Below, piece by piece: positions 1 to 6,839 of a DNA stretch of 6,839 nt. Under the pieces are notes generated by a model. The model was not told the DNA's origin. It searched no databases and was given only the letters and a program-made list of their open reading frames with translations. Source of the DNA: Burkholderiaceae bacterium (GTDB taxonomy: Bacteria > Pseudomonadota > Gammaproteobacteria > Burkholderiales > Burkholderiaceae); contig CANISN010000085.1 of the NCBI GenBank assembly GCA_947470165.1, positions 1-6,839 on the forward strand. Direction: 5' to 3'. Both the position numbers and the translations under genes were made by a program. Each line of letters opens with the position of its first letter. Positions within the stretch are counted from its first letter, which is position 1.

Positions 1-1
1 A

Positions 2-475
2 GCAGCAGGACGAATCGCTGCAGATTACTACTGTATGGATGGAACTATTCCACGTAGACATATTGCGACTTTGCTAAAGCGTATTCAAGGTATGGAAAAA
101 AAATATGGTTTAGGTTGCTTGAATGTTTTCCATGCGGGTGATGGCAATATGCATCCTCTGATCATGTTTAATGGTGCCGACCAAGATGAGTGGCATCGCG
201 CTGAAGAATTTGGTACTGAGATTTTAGAAGCTTGTGTTGAACTTGGCGGAACAATTACTGGTGAGCACGGTGTTGGCATCGAAAAAATTAATTCAATGTG
301 TGTTCAGTTTGGTGAAGGTGAACGAGAATCTTTCTGGGGTGTTAAAAAGGCCTTTGATCCAGAGCGACTACTCAATCCTGATAAAGCCATTCCAACTTTA
401 AGTCGTTGTGCTGAGTATGGCCGTATGCGCATTAGTGGAGGTAACTTACCGCATCCAGAGTTGGAGCGTTTTTAA
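2..475 (+). CDS. glcD: Glycolate dehydrogenase FAD subunit GlcD, C-terminal part (5' end outside window)
   Basis: This is the C-terminal third of GlcD, the FAD-linked catalytic subunit of glycolate dehydrogenase, which oxidises glycolate to glyoxylate with GlcE and GlcF and feeds electrons to membrane quinones. The frame is open from base 2 with no start, so the gene is cut by the window edge. About 158 residues remain of a protein near 500 aa in E. coli (known from the family). Upstream of the internal ATG at 35 the frame reads AAGRIAADYYC, continuous with GlcD, so that ATG is not the true start. Visible are the FAD-oxidase C-terminal signatures: FHAGDGNMHP (bases 128-157, two conserved histidines) and GEHGVG (260-277), then FDPERLLNPDKAIPT and the tail RCAEYGRM...PELERF, typical of GlcD rather than of D-lactate dehydrogenases. 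The stop overlaps the glcE start. Synonymous codons here end in T noticeably often. Confidence 0.95.
   Translation, partial: AAGRIAADYYCMDGTIPRRHIATLLKRIQGMEKKYGLGCLNVFHAGDGNMHPLIMFNGADQDEWHRAEEFGTEILEACVELGGTITGEHGVGIEKINSMCVQFGEGERESFWGVKKAFDPERLLNPDKAIPTLSRCAEYGRMRISGGNLPHPELERF
463..466 (+). promoter_or_regulatory. Ribosome binding site for glcE inside the glcD 3' end
   Basis: GGAG lies 8 bases upstream of the ATG at 475 and within the last codons of glcD. It supports 475 as the glcE start over the in-frame ATGs at 502 and 508, which have no comparable purine-rich motif upstream. The stop and start share one base (TAATG), so ribosomes ending glcD can reinitiate directly. Confidence 0.6.
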
Positions 476-1638
476 TGGGCGCCTCGAATTCCAGATCCAG
501 CATGAATATGCATATAGATTTATTTCGAGAACAAATTCTTACAGCAGCCAAAAACAAAACATCTTTATCTATCGAGGGGGGTGGTACGAAGTCCTGGTAT
601 GGCAATACCCCAAATACATTCTCCAAACTAGATACTCGTGCTTACTCAGGTATCTTGGAATATCAACCTGAAGAGCTCGTAATTACTGCTTGCGCTGGAA
701 CACCTTTAAAAGAAATTGAAGCAGTCCTCGCAGAAAAGAATCAAATACTTGCTTTCGAGCCGCCTCACTTTGGTGAACATGCCACTTTTGGCGGTGCCAT
801 TGCAGCCGGCCTAGCTGGTCCAAATCGTATTAGCGTTGGCAACTTGCGGGATTTTGTTTTGGGTGCGCGCATTCTTGATGGCAAAGGCCAAAATTTATCT
901 TTTGGCGGACAAGTGATGAAAAACGTAGCCGGCTATGATGTATCTCGCCTAATGCCAGGCTCAATGGGCACACTAGCGCTCTTGCTAGAGGCCTCTGTAA
1001 AGGTATTACCAAAACCGGCTGCGACCACAACACTTCGCTGTCAGATCTCCCAAGAAAAAGCATTACGCATCTTAAACGAATGGGCTGGTCAACCGCTACC
1101 ACTATCAGCCAGCTGCTGGATTGGCAATGTAAGCGGAGATGGTCAGCTCACTATTCGTCTAGCAGGTGCAGCGGCGGCAATCAAAGCGGCAATTCCCTTC
1201 ATGTGCTCCCTAGTCAATGCAAGTGAAGTAGAGCCTCAATCTGCAGAAGTGTTTTGGAATAATTTACGTGAGCATCAACTGTCATCACTTGAAAATATTG
1301 CTGCCGATCAAACTCTTTATCGCCTATCTCTCCCTGCGGCATGCGGGCCCCTCACCATCCCTGGTACAAGTAATGAAATAGTTTTGGAATGGCACGGTCA
1401 GCAGCGCTGGATTAAAGCTGCTGGTGATGAGGATACATTTACTTTAATGAAACAACTCGCAAGTAGCCATGGCGGACATGCAACTCGCTTTAAGCAAGGA
1501 ATGAATGTCAATCCCGTATTCCAACGCTTTACGTTACTGAGCGAACAGGTCTACTCTAAAGCACTTGAAGCAGTACAAGAACGCCTCAGATCTGCATTCG
1601 ATCCAGCCGGTGTATTCGCTACCAAACGTCTTCCATAA
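475..1638 (+). CDS. glcE: Glycolate dehydrogenase FAD-binding subunit GlcE
   Basis: GlcE is the second flavin-domain subunit of the GlcDEF complex and is needed for glycolate dehydrogenase activity in E. coli (family knowledge). The 387-aa product, somewhat longer than the E. coli protein (about 350 aa), shows an N-terminal PCMH-type FAD-binding domain. Motifs in order are IEGGGTKSWYG (residues 33-43), the LVITACAGTPL strand (68-78), AFEPPHFG (93-100), ATFGGAIAAGLAGP (103-116), NLRDFVLGARILDG (123-136) and KNVAGYDVSRLMPGSMGTL (149-167). The C-terminal half is less conserved and ends with FDPAGVF, as in this family. The start at 475 is chosen because GGAG precedes it and it overlaps the glcD stop; starts at residue 10 or 12 would still keep the whole domain. 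There is no signal peptide, so the protein is cytoplasmic or peripheral at the inner membrane. GlcF follows after 8 bases. Confidence 0.95.
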   Translation: MGASNSRSSMNMHIDLFREQILTAAKNKTSLSIEGGGTKSWYGNTPNTFSKLDTRAYSGILEYQPEELVITACAGTPLKEIEAVLAEKNQILAFEPPHFGEHATFGGAIAAGLAGPNRISVGNLRDFVLGARILDGKGQNLSFGGQVMKNVAGYDVSRLMPGSMGTLALLLEASVKVLPKPAATTTLRCQISQEKALRILNEWAGQPLPLSASCWIGNVSGDGQLTIRLAGAAAAIKAAIPFMCSLVNASEVEPQSAEVFWNNLREHQLSSLENIAADQTLYRLSLPAACGPLTIPGTSNEIVLEWHGQQRWIKAAGDEDTFTLMKQLASSHGGHATRFKQGMNVNPVFQRFTLLSEQVYSKALEAVQERLRSAFDPAGVFATKRLP

Positions 1639-1646
1639 ATCTTTCT

Positions 1647-2924
1647 ATGCAAACTCAACTCGCCCCTCAATTCGCCAATACTCCTGAAGGTGTGGAGGCA
1701 GCTCGAATTTTGGGCAAATGTGTTCACTGCGGTTTTTGTACTGCTACCTGTCCAACCTATCAAATCTTAGGTGATGAGCTTGATGGCCCGCGCGGTCGTA
1801 TCTATCTCATCAAGCAAATGGCTGAAGGTCAAGCGCCGACTGAAAAGACACGACTCCATTTAGATCGCTGCCTCACCTGCCGTAATTGCGAAAGCACCTG
1901 CCCTAGCGGTGTGCAATACGGCAAATTGATCGATATTGGTCGTAAATGGGCAGAAGAAAATACTCCTGAGCGCCCCCTGACTGAACGTCTCACTCGTTGG
2001 GCCCTCAAAGAGGGATTAACTAGCCCTAAGCTATTTAATTCAGCAATGGCTTTAGGTCGCCTGGTGCGGCCATTGATGCCAAGCGGCATTAAACGCAAGA
2101 TTCCGCAACAGAAGAGTAAGGCGTTAGATAGCTCCACTGATCCTTATGCAAGACCAGCAACCGCACATGCACGAAAAATGCTTATTCTGGAAGGCTGTGT
2201 TCAACCTGGTATGTTGCCAAATATCAATTCTGCAACTGCAAGAGTTTTAGACGCATTGAAGATTCAGTTGATTAGCGCACCCAATGCGACTTGCTGTGGT
2301 GCATTGCGCCACCACTTGAATGATCAATCTGGCGGCCTAGAAAATGCCAAGCAAAATATTGATGCTTGGTGGCCACTCCTTAATCAAGGTGTCGAAGCCA
2401 TTGTGATGACGGCGTCTGGTTGTGGTGTCATGGTCAAAGACTACGGCCATCTTTTTGAAAATGATCCGCAATACGCTGCTAAAGCCAATACGATCTCAGG
2501 ACTTACTAAAGATATTTCAGAAATACTACCAACACTTCAAAGTGAACTCCTTACTTTAGTAGGGGCAGATCCCAAGCCGGGTGTGGTCTATCACCCGCCG
2601 TGCACCCTACAGCATGGTCAACAAATTCGCGGAAAAGTAGAGGGTCTCTTAAGCGGCATTGGTATTGGCGTCCGCCTCTGTGCTGATAGTCATCTCTGCT
2701 GCGGCTCTGCAGGCACATACTCCGTAACCCAACCCGAGTTATCTAAGCAATTGCGCAAAAATAAATTGGATCACCTTCAAACTGCTTGTGAAGAATCTGG
2801 CGCCCAAGTAATTGTCTCTGGGAATATCGGCTGCATTACACACCTTCAGCAAGTTAACATGCCAGTCTTGCATTGGATTGAGATCATAGATCAGCTGATT
2901 ACCCAACAAAGTTTGACAAAATAA
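1647..2924 (+). CDS. glcF: Glycolate dehydrogenase iron-sulfur subunit GlcF
   Basis: GlcF is the iron-sulfur subunit that carries electrons from the GlcD/GlcE flavins toward membrane quinone. The 425-aa protein (E. coli about 407) has two 4Fe-4S ferredoxin motifs: C25-x2-C28-x2-C31-x3-C35-P and C75-x2-C78-x2-C81-x3-C85-P. These are followed by two CCG (heterodisulfide-reductase-type) cysteine-rich domains, the first with EGCVQPG (182-188) and C216-C217-G, the second with HPPC (316-319) and C351-C352-G. All expected cysteines are present. The start is supported by the opening residues MQTQL, which I recall as identical in E. coli GlcF. No Shine-Dalgarno sequence is visible before the ATG (the preceding bases are pyrimidine-rich), so translation probably depends on ribosomes finishing glcE 8 bases upstream. 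The stop overlaps the next gene as TAATG. Confidence 0.96.
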   Translation: MQTQLAPQFANTPEGVEAARILGKCVHCGFCTATCPTYQILGDELDGPRGRIYLIKQMAEGQAPTEKTRLHLDRCLTCRNCESTCPSGVQYGKLIDIGRKWAEENTPERPLTERLTRWALKEGLTSPKLFNSAMALGRLVRPLMPSGIKRKIPQQKSKALDSSTDPYARPATAHARKMLILEGCVQPGMLPNINSATARVLDALKIQLISAPNATCCGALRHHLNDQSGGLENAKQNIDAWWPLLNQGVEAIVMTASGCGVMVKDYGHLFENDPQYAAKANTISGLTKDISEILPTLQSELLTLVGADPKPGVVYHPPCTLQHGQQIRGKVEGLLSGIGIGVRLCADSHLCCGSAGTYSVTQPELSKQLRKNKLDHLQTACEESGAQVIVSGNIGCITHLQQVNMPVLHWIEIIDQLITQQSLTK

Positions 2925-3649
2925 TGAGTCAAGTTACCACTAACCTGATGATGGTAAAGCAAAGGCTTGAGTTAGCTGCGCTAGCAGCAAAGCGTGAGCC
3001 AGAGGATATTCAACTACTCGCGGTCAGCAAAGCCTTCCCCTCTAGAGCGATTGAAGAGGCAATGCATGCTGGGCAAACTACTTTTGGTGAGAATTATGTC
3101 CAAGAAGGTGTTGAGAAAATTCAGCAGCTCGTCAAATTACGTCCCTGGCTTCAATGGCATTTCATTGGCCCACTCCAAAGCAATAAGACACGAGAGGTAG
3201 CAGAGCATTTTGATTGGGTCCACAGCATTGATCGACTCAAAATTGCAGAACGTCTCTCCAGTCAGCGTGGTGAGTTTCCTGACTTGGGTGAACTTCAGGT
3301 TTGCGTCCAAATAAATGTTAGCGCAGAAGAGAGTAAAAGCGGTATCTCGCTTGAAGAAGTAGAGGTACTTTGCGATGCAATCGCTCAATTACCCAATCTT
3401 GCTCTTCGCGGACTCATGGCTATCCCAGCACCAAGTGATGACGTAAACCAACAGCGTCGAGCCTTTGCTGCCGTGCGGGAGTGCTTTGTCGGAATTAAGG
3501 CGAAACATAGCAATGATGTTGGATATGATTTCTTTGATACCCTATCAATGGGAATGTCTGATGATATGGAGGCTGCAATAGCAGAAGGCAGCACCATGGT
3601 TCGCATAGGAAGTGCCATTTTTGGGAAGCGCGATAAGATAAAAGCATGA
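2924..3649 (+). CDS. yggS: YggS/PLPBP-family pyridoxal phosphate homeostasis protein
   Basis: This is a PLP-binding protein of the YggS/PROSC (PLPBP) family. It has no established enzymatic activity; it binds and buffers pyridoxal 5'-phosphate, and its loss disturbs B6 and amino-acid pools (family knowledge). The 241-aa length is normal. It has the fold-type III alanine-racemase-like barrel signatures: LLAVSK with the PLP-binding lysine at K36 (same number as in E. coli YggS), FGENYVQEG (54-62), WHFIGPLQSNK (78-88), HSIDRL, the INVSAEESKSGI segment, GLMAIPAP, and near the end LSMGMSDDMEAAIAEGSTMVR (207-227, phosphate-binding region) with IGSAIFG. The K36 register supports the start at 2924. 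No Shine-Dalgarno is visible, and the one-base overlap with glcF implies reinitiation. Adjacency to proC is a classic arrangement and gave the human homologue its name, proline synthetase co-transcribed. Confidence 0.95.
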   Translation: MSQVTTNLMMVKQRLELAALAAKREPEDIQLLAVSKAFPSRAIEEAMHAGQTTFGENYVQEGVEKIQQLVKLRPWLQWHFIGPLQSNKTREVAEHFDWVHSIDRLKIAERLSSQRGEFPDLGELQVCVQINVSAEESKSGISLEEVEVLCDAIAQLPNLALRGLMAIPAPSDDVNQQRRAFAAVRECFVGIKAKHSNDVGYDFFDTLSMGMSDDMEAAIAEGSTMVRIGSAIFGKRDKIKA

Positions 3650-4506
3650 GCACACAACAAATCCATCAGAATTCCCACATTACCTTTATTGGTGGTGGCA
3701 ATATGGGTCGCGCCTTAATTAGCGGATTACTAGCAAACGGCTTTGAAGCTAATCAACTTTCTGTAGTTGAAGCGAACGCCAGTACTGGCTTGCAACTACA
3801 CCATGATTTTGGCGTTCAGATTATTGGTGCTTTAGAGCAGATTGCTTTTGACTTTTCCAAGAATAATGTTGTGGTTATGGCCATTAAACCCCAAGACTTT
3901 AATGTCGTAGCCAAGTCTCTGAACACCAAACTTAAACACGCAACAGCGCCTGGCCCATTGATTCTGAGCATTGCTGCTGGTATTCGTCTCAAAGATATGA
4001 GTCGCTGGCTTGATCACGCACGCTGCGTTCGTGCCATGCCTAATACCCCGGCCCTTATTGGAAAAGGTATTACCGGGCTATTCGCCGATACTGCGGTCAA
4101 CGATTCTGATCGTGCCCTTGCGGAAACGATTTGTAATGCCGTTGGCCAAGCAGTCTGGGTCAAAGAAGAAAAACTCATGGATGTAGTGACGGCCGTTTCT
4201 GGTAGCGGACCTGCGTACGTATTTGCTTTCCTAGAAGCGATGCAAACGAGTGGTGAAAAGCTCGGACTTGATTCAATCACTGCCCGCAAATTAGCATATG
4301 CCACTCTAGAAGGCGCAACTCAACTAGCTCATAACTCGGATGAGCATGTAGGTATATTACGAGAACGAGTGACCTCAAAAGGCGGAACTACTGCCGCAGC
4401 CCTAGAAATGCTCAAGCAACTCGATTGGCATGGCGCACTTGAAAAAGCCATTGATGCTGCTAGCCAACGTGGCAAAGCAATGGGTGATGAGTTAGGTAAG
4501 AACTAA
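3646..4506 (+). CDS. proC: Pyrroline-5-carboxylate reductase
   Basis: ProC catalyses the last step of proline synthesis: NAD(P)H-dependent reduction of 1-pyrroline-5-carboxylate to L-proline in the cytoplasm. The 286-aa protein (E. coli 269) begins with a Rossmann dinucleotide-binding fold, [16 protein letters not shown] (residues 12-27). It carries [11 protein letters not shown] (129-139) from the nucleotide-binding domain. The C-terminal helical dimerisation domain has [11 protein letters not shown] (about 183-193) and the family signature [15 protein letters not shown] (242-256), which includes the substrate-binding loop. The ATG at 3646 overlaps the yggS stop by four bases (ATGA). It adds about ten residues before the first Rossmann strand compared with E. 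coli, but the only later nearby Met (M20) lies inside the nucleotide-binding loop, so no shorter start is credible. No good Shine-Dalgarno sits at proper spacing. The 3' end overlaps convergent ubiA by 15 bases. Confidence 0.96.
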   Translation: MSTQQIHQNSHITFIGGGNMGRALISGLLANGFEANQLSVVEANASTGLQLHHDFGVQIIGALEQIAFDFSKNNVVVMAIKPQDFNVVAKSLNTKLKHATAPGPLILSIAAGIRLKDMSRWLDHARCVRAMPNTPALIGKGITGLFADTAVNDSDRALAETICNAVGQAVWVKEEKLMDVVTAVSGSGPAYVFAFLEAMQTSGEKLGLDSITARKLAYATLEGATQLAHNSDEHVGILRERVTSKGGTTAAALEMLKQLDWHGALEKAIDAASQRGKAMGDELGKN

Positions 4507-5382
4507 ACCGAGCACTATCCCTAAGAACAAAAAGCCACCCAACCAGTTGTTGTGCCGAAAAGCTTTAAAACAATTATCACGCTGACGGGTTGCGACTAAC
4601 TTTAAGTGATAGACGGCACAAGCCAGTGCTAAGCACCAACCTACCCAAAAGTAATTACTCAGGTTTGCCAGTTGAGCAACCCATGCCTGACTCAGAAACA
4701 GGATGCCATAACTCACGGCAATCGCGAGTACATCAAATCGGCCAAAGGTAATAGCAGAGGTTCGTAAGCCTAAACGCACATCATCATCACGATCGACCAT
4801 GGCATAGGCAGTATCGTAGGCGATGGCCCAGAAGATGTTACCGATAAATAAAATCCATGCCTCTAGCGGGATGAAGCCGAGAACCGCCGTATAGCCCATG
4901 GGAATTCCAAAACCAAAAGCAATGCCCAAAACTGCTTGAGGAATGGCAAAGAAGCGCTTAGTGAAGGGATAAATAATCGCAAGAGCTAAGGCAAAGAAAG
5001 AAAGCTCTTTAGTTAAATCATTTAGGGGCTGAATAAGGAAAAATGCCGCCAGCGCCAAACTGGCAGCTACTGCTAGCGCCTCTTTTCCAGATATCTTGCC
5101 ACTAGTAATAGGTCGATCTTTAGTTCTTAATACATGGCGATCAAAATCTTGATCTGCATAATCATTCATAGCGCAACCGGCGCTTCGCATGAGAAATGTT
5201 CCAAGGATAAAAATAATGAGGAGATACCCCTCAGGAAAACCGCTGCTTGCTAGCCAGAGAGCCCATAAGGTTGGCCATAATAATAAGAGCGTGCCGATCG
5301 GCTTATCCAGGCGAATCAAATAGGCATAAGCAATAAAACGATTGCGCATTAGATGAAAAGGCTTTTTATAGTCATAGGGCAA
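4492..5382 (-). CDS. ubiA: 4-hydroxybenzoate polyprenyltransferase (ubiquinone biosynthesis)
   Basis: UbiA is an integral inner-membrane prenyltransferase that attaches the polyprenyl tail to 4-hydroxybenzoate, an early committed step of ubiquinone synthesis. The 296-aa product is close to E. coli (290). It shows [20 protein letters not shown] (24-43), the first Asp-rich motif N73-D74-Y-A-D77-x3-D81 binding Mg-diphosphate, the Y138-P139-F-T-K-R segment, and the second Asp-rich motif D190-T-A-Y-A-M-V-D197-R-D-D-D201. Most of the rest is hydrophobic, with about eight or nine likely membrane helices. The chosen start is a TTG at 5382, preceded by AAAGG with 8-base spacing and three bases after the recG stop. 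The alternative ATG at 5349 gives 285 aa, keeps every motif, but has no visible ribosome site. Likely cotranscribed with recG. Confidence 0.95.
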   Translation of the reverse strand: MPYDYKKPFHLMRNRFIAYAYLIRLDKPIGTLLLLWPTLWALWLASSGFPEGYLLIIFILGTFLMRSAGCAMNDYADQDFDRHVLRTKDRPITSGKISGKEALAVAASLALAAFFLIQPLNDLTKELSFFALALAIIYPFTKRFFAIPQAVLGIAFGFGIPMGYTAVLGFIPLEAWILFIGNIFWAIAYDTAYAMVDRDDDVRLGLRTSAITFGRFDVLAIAVSYGILFLSQAWVAQLANLSNYFWVGWCLALACAVYHLKLVATRQRDNCFKAFRHNNWLGGFLFLGIVLGLVLT

Positions 5383-5385
5383 TTA

Positions 5386-6839
5386 TCAAGCCTTTAGAAA
5401 TTCTGTGCGGGACCCTAGCCAACGCTCCAGATGTCTTTCCACAAGGTCGCCATGCTCAGCCAGTAAACGCTCTGCCGCTACTTGTGCCAATTCAATCAAC
5501 CAAGCATCTCGCTGAAGATCAACAAAACGCAACATCGCATCACCGGATTGCTTAGCTCCCAATAGCTCACCAGGACCACGCAGTGATAAATCCCGCTCTG
5601 CAATCACAAATCCATCAGAGGTCTCTCGCAAAGTTTGCAGCCGCTCTTTAGCAGCTAAAGATAAGGGTTCTGCATACATCAAGATACAAACTGAATCAGC
5701 AGAACCGCGCCCAACGCGCCCTCTTAACTGATGAATCTGTGCATATCCAAAACGTTCTGCATGCTCAATGACCATCAGAGCTGCATTAGGAACATCTACC
5801 CCCACCTCAATCACTGTGGTTGCCACTAGCAGTTGAATCTCATTGGCTTTAAAGGCAGCCATCACGGCAGCCTTCTCTTCGCTTTTTAATCGGCCATGCA
5901 CTAAACCCACTTTAAAGTTCGGTAAAGCTTGAGTCAGTTGCTCAAAACTTTCAACCGCGGTTTGCAGTTGCAATACTTCAGACTCTTCAATCAAAGGACA
6001 AACCCAGTAGGCTTGTAGACCCTTAGCAAGCCAATCATGTAAGCCGCCAATCACCTCATCTCTGCGACCCACCTTTACCACTTTGGTAGTAATCGGTTTG
6101 CGCCCAGGTGGTAACTCATCAATAACAGAAACATCTAGGTCAGCGTAGTAGGTCATCGCTAGCGTACGAGGAATCGGAGTAGCTGACATCATGAGTTGAT
6201 GGCAATAAAATAATTCAGAGCCAACACGTTGCTGAATCTCTAGGCGCTGCCTTACCCCAAATCGATGTTGCTCATCAATCACCGCTAAGCCCAACTTTGC
6301 AAAACTGACCTTATCCTGAATGAGAGCATGCGTGCCGATGATGAGTTGCGCATCACCGCTCTCAATGATCTCTTGTGCGAGTCTTTTTTCTTTGGCCTTT
6401 AAGCTTCCAGAGAGCCAAGCAATCTTGACGCCGATTGGCTCGAACCACTCCTTCATCTTGAGGTAGTGTTGCTCAGCCAAAATTTCTGTGGGAGCCATGA
6501 TAGCGGCCTGGTAACCATAGTCCATTGCACGTGCAGCAGCCAGCGCTGCAATCACTGTCTTGCCGCTACCAACATCACCTTGTAGTAAGCGATTCATCGG
6601 AAAGCTATTGGATAAATCTTGACCGATCTCTAACCAGACCCGCTCTTGAGCACCTGTCAGCTCGAAAGGCAATACCTTGAGTAGACCCTCCTCAATACTT
6701 CCATTTATCTTGCTTAATTTTTGATCACTCACAAAACTAGGGGCTCGTCTTTGCCTGCGAATAGCATGTGCCCGTTTTAAAGAAATTTGCTGGGCAAGTA
6801 ATTCCTCAAACTGCACACGACGCCAGGCAGGATGGGTGC
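5386..6839 (-). CDS. recG: ATP-dependent DNA helicase RecG, C-terminal part (5' end outside window)
   Basis: RecG is a superfamily 2 double-stranded DNA translocase that remodels stalled replication forks and branch-migrates Holliday junctions. About 484 residues are visible; family members run near 690, so roughly the first 200 (the DNA-binding wedge domain) are beyond the window edge. The frame continues past the GTG at 6814-6816 as HPAWRRVQFEELL, which is RecG sequence, so that GTG is an internal valine and not a start. Helicase motifs in order are Walker A GDVGSGKT (6556-6579), APTEILAEQH, GTHALIQ, DEQH (motif II, 6265-6276), SATPIPRT (6163-6186), LVATTVIEVGVDVPNA, and QLRGRVGRG (motif VI, 5704-5730). 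These are followed by the RecG-specific ERDLSLRGPGELLGAKQSG segment. All catalytic motifs are intact. ubiA begins three bases after its TGA, so the two look cotranscribed. Confidence 0.97.
   Translation of the reverse strand, partial: THPAWRRVQFEELLAQQISLKRAHAIRRQRRAPSFVSDQKLSKINGSIEEGLLKVLPFELTGAQERVWLEIGQDLSNSFPMNRLLQGDVGSGKTVIAALAAARAMDYGYQAAIMAPTEILAEQHYLKMKEWFEPIGVKIAWLSGSLKAKEKRLAQEIIESGDAQLIIGTHALIQDKVSFAKLGLAVIDEQHRFGVRQRLEIQQRVGSELFYCHQLMMSATPIPRTLAMTYYADLDVSVIDELPPGRKPITTKVVKVGRRDEVIGGLHDWLAKGLQAYWVCPLIEESEVLQLQTAVESFEQLTQALPNFKVGLVHGRLKSEEKAAVMAAFKANEIQLLVATTVIEVGVDVPNAALMVIEHAERFGYAQIHQLRGRVGRGSADSVCILMYAEPLSLAAKERLQTLRETSDGFVIAERDLSLRGPGELLGAKQSGDAMLRFVDLQRDAWLIELAQVAAERLLAEHGDLVERHLERWLGSRTEFLKA
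5391..5395 (-). promoter_or_regulatory. Ribosome binding site supporting a TTG start of ubiA
   Basis: On the minus strand AAAGG lies in the last codons of recG, with 8 bases between it and the TTG at 5382. No similar motif precedes the alternative ATG at 5349, where the upstream bases read AAAAAGCCTTTTCATCTA. This decides the start choice in favour of TTG, though only moderately. Confidence 0.5.

Noticed and set aside
35..37. ATG at 35 as a gene start giving a 146-aa protein
   Set aside because: The frame is open to the window edge and the upstream residues (AADYYC) continue GlcD, so this Met is internal.
830..1102. Open frame on the minus strand inside glcE, and similar short frames elsewhere opposite or out of frame with the main genes
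   Set aside because: They lie wholly within well-conserved genes, show no recognisable domain and no ribosome site I can support; treated as chance frames.
2913..2918. Perfect TTGACA -35-like hexamer just before the yggS start
   Set aside because: No acceptable TATAAT-like hexamer lies 16-18 bases downstream (the region reads ACCACT/TACCAC), and such a promoter would start transcription inside yggS.
4529..4550. Possible intrinsic terminator for ubiA on the minus strand: a weak CACAAC/GTTGGGTG hairpin followed by TTTTT
   Set aside because: The stem is about six pairs with a two-base bulge and low stability, and it lies inside the ubiA coding region about 12 codons before its stop.
4559..4566. 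AAAGCTTT palindrome downstream of proC
   Set aside because: An eight-base perfect palindrome with no loop, inside ubiA; expected by chance and not terminator-like.
6814..6816. GTG as the start of recG
   Set aside because: In-frame residues upstream (HPAWRR) match RecG, and a start here would leave the protein about 200 residues short; the gene simply runs off the window.

Overview
The window is a gene-dense stretch of ordinary bacterial chromosome with seven protein-coding genes and almost no intergenic DNA. Protein similarity, judged from memory, points to a betaproteobacterium of the Burkholderiales. GC content is moderate (mid-to-upper 40s % by eye from counted lines), low for that order, so a small-genome freshwater lineage such as Polynucleobacter is my best guess. 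The genus is inference; no rRNA or other taxonomic marker is present.

Plus strand, 1-4506: the 3' end of glcD, then complete glcE and glcF (the three subunits of quinone-linked glycolate dehydrogenase), a YggS/PLPBP-family pyridoxal-phosphate homeostasis gene, and proC (last step of proline synthesis). Junctions are extremely tight: TAATG 1-base overlaps at glcD/glcE and glcF/yggS, an 8-base gap at glcE/glcF, and an ATGA 4-base overlap at yggS/proC. This looks like one operon with translational coupling; its promoter lies upstream of the window.

Minus strand, 6839-4492: recG (branch-migrating DNA helicase, 5' end outside the window), followed after 3 bases by ubiA (4-hydroxybenzoate polyprenyltransferase, ubiquinone synthesis), which probably starts at TTG. 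The two operons converge, and the 3' ends of proC and ubiA overlap by 15 bases, leaving no room for a terminator between them.

Functionally, GlcDEF oxidises glycolate to glyoxylate and passes electrons to the quinone pool. UbiA helps build ubiquinone, a plausible acceptor. YggS buffers PLP and ProC makes proline. RecG is unrelated DNA maintenance. I see no mobile element, CRISPR array, RNA gene, phage gene or unknown gene, and no sign of a previously undescribed system. The points worth a second look concern start sites, gene linkage and overlaps.
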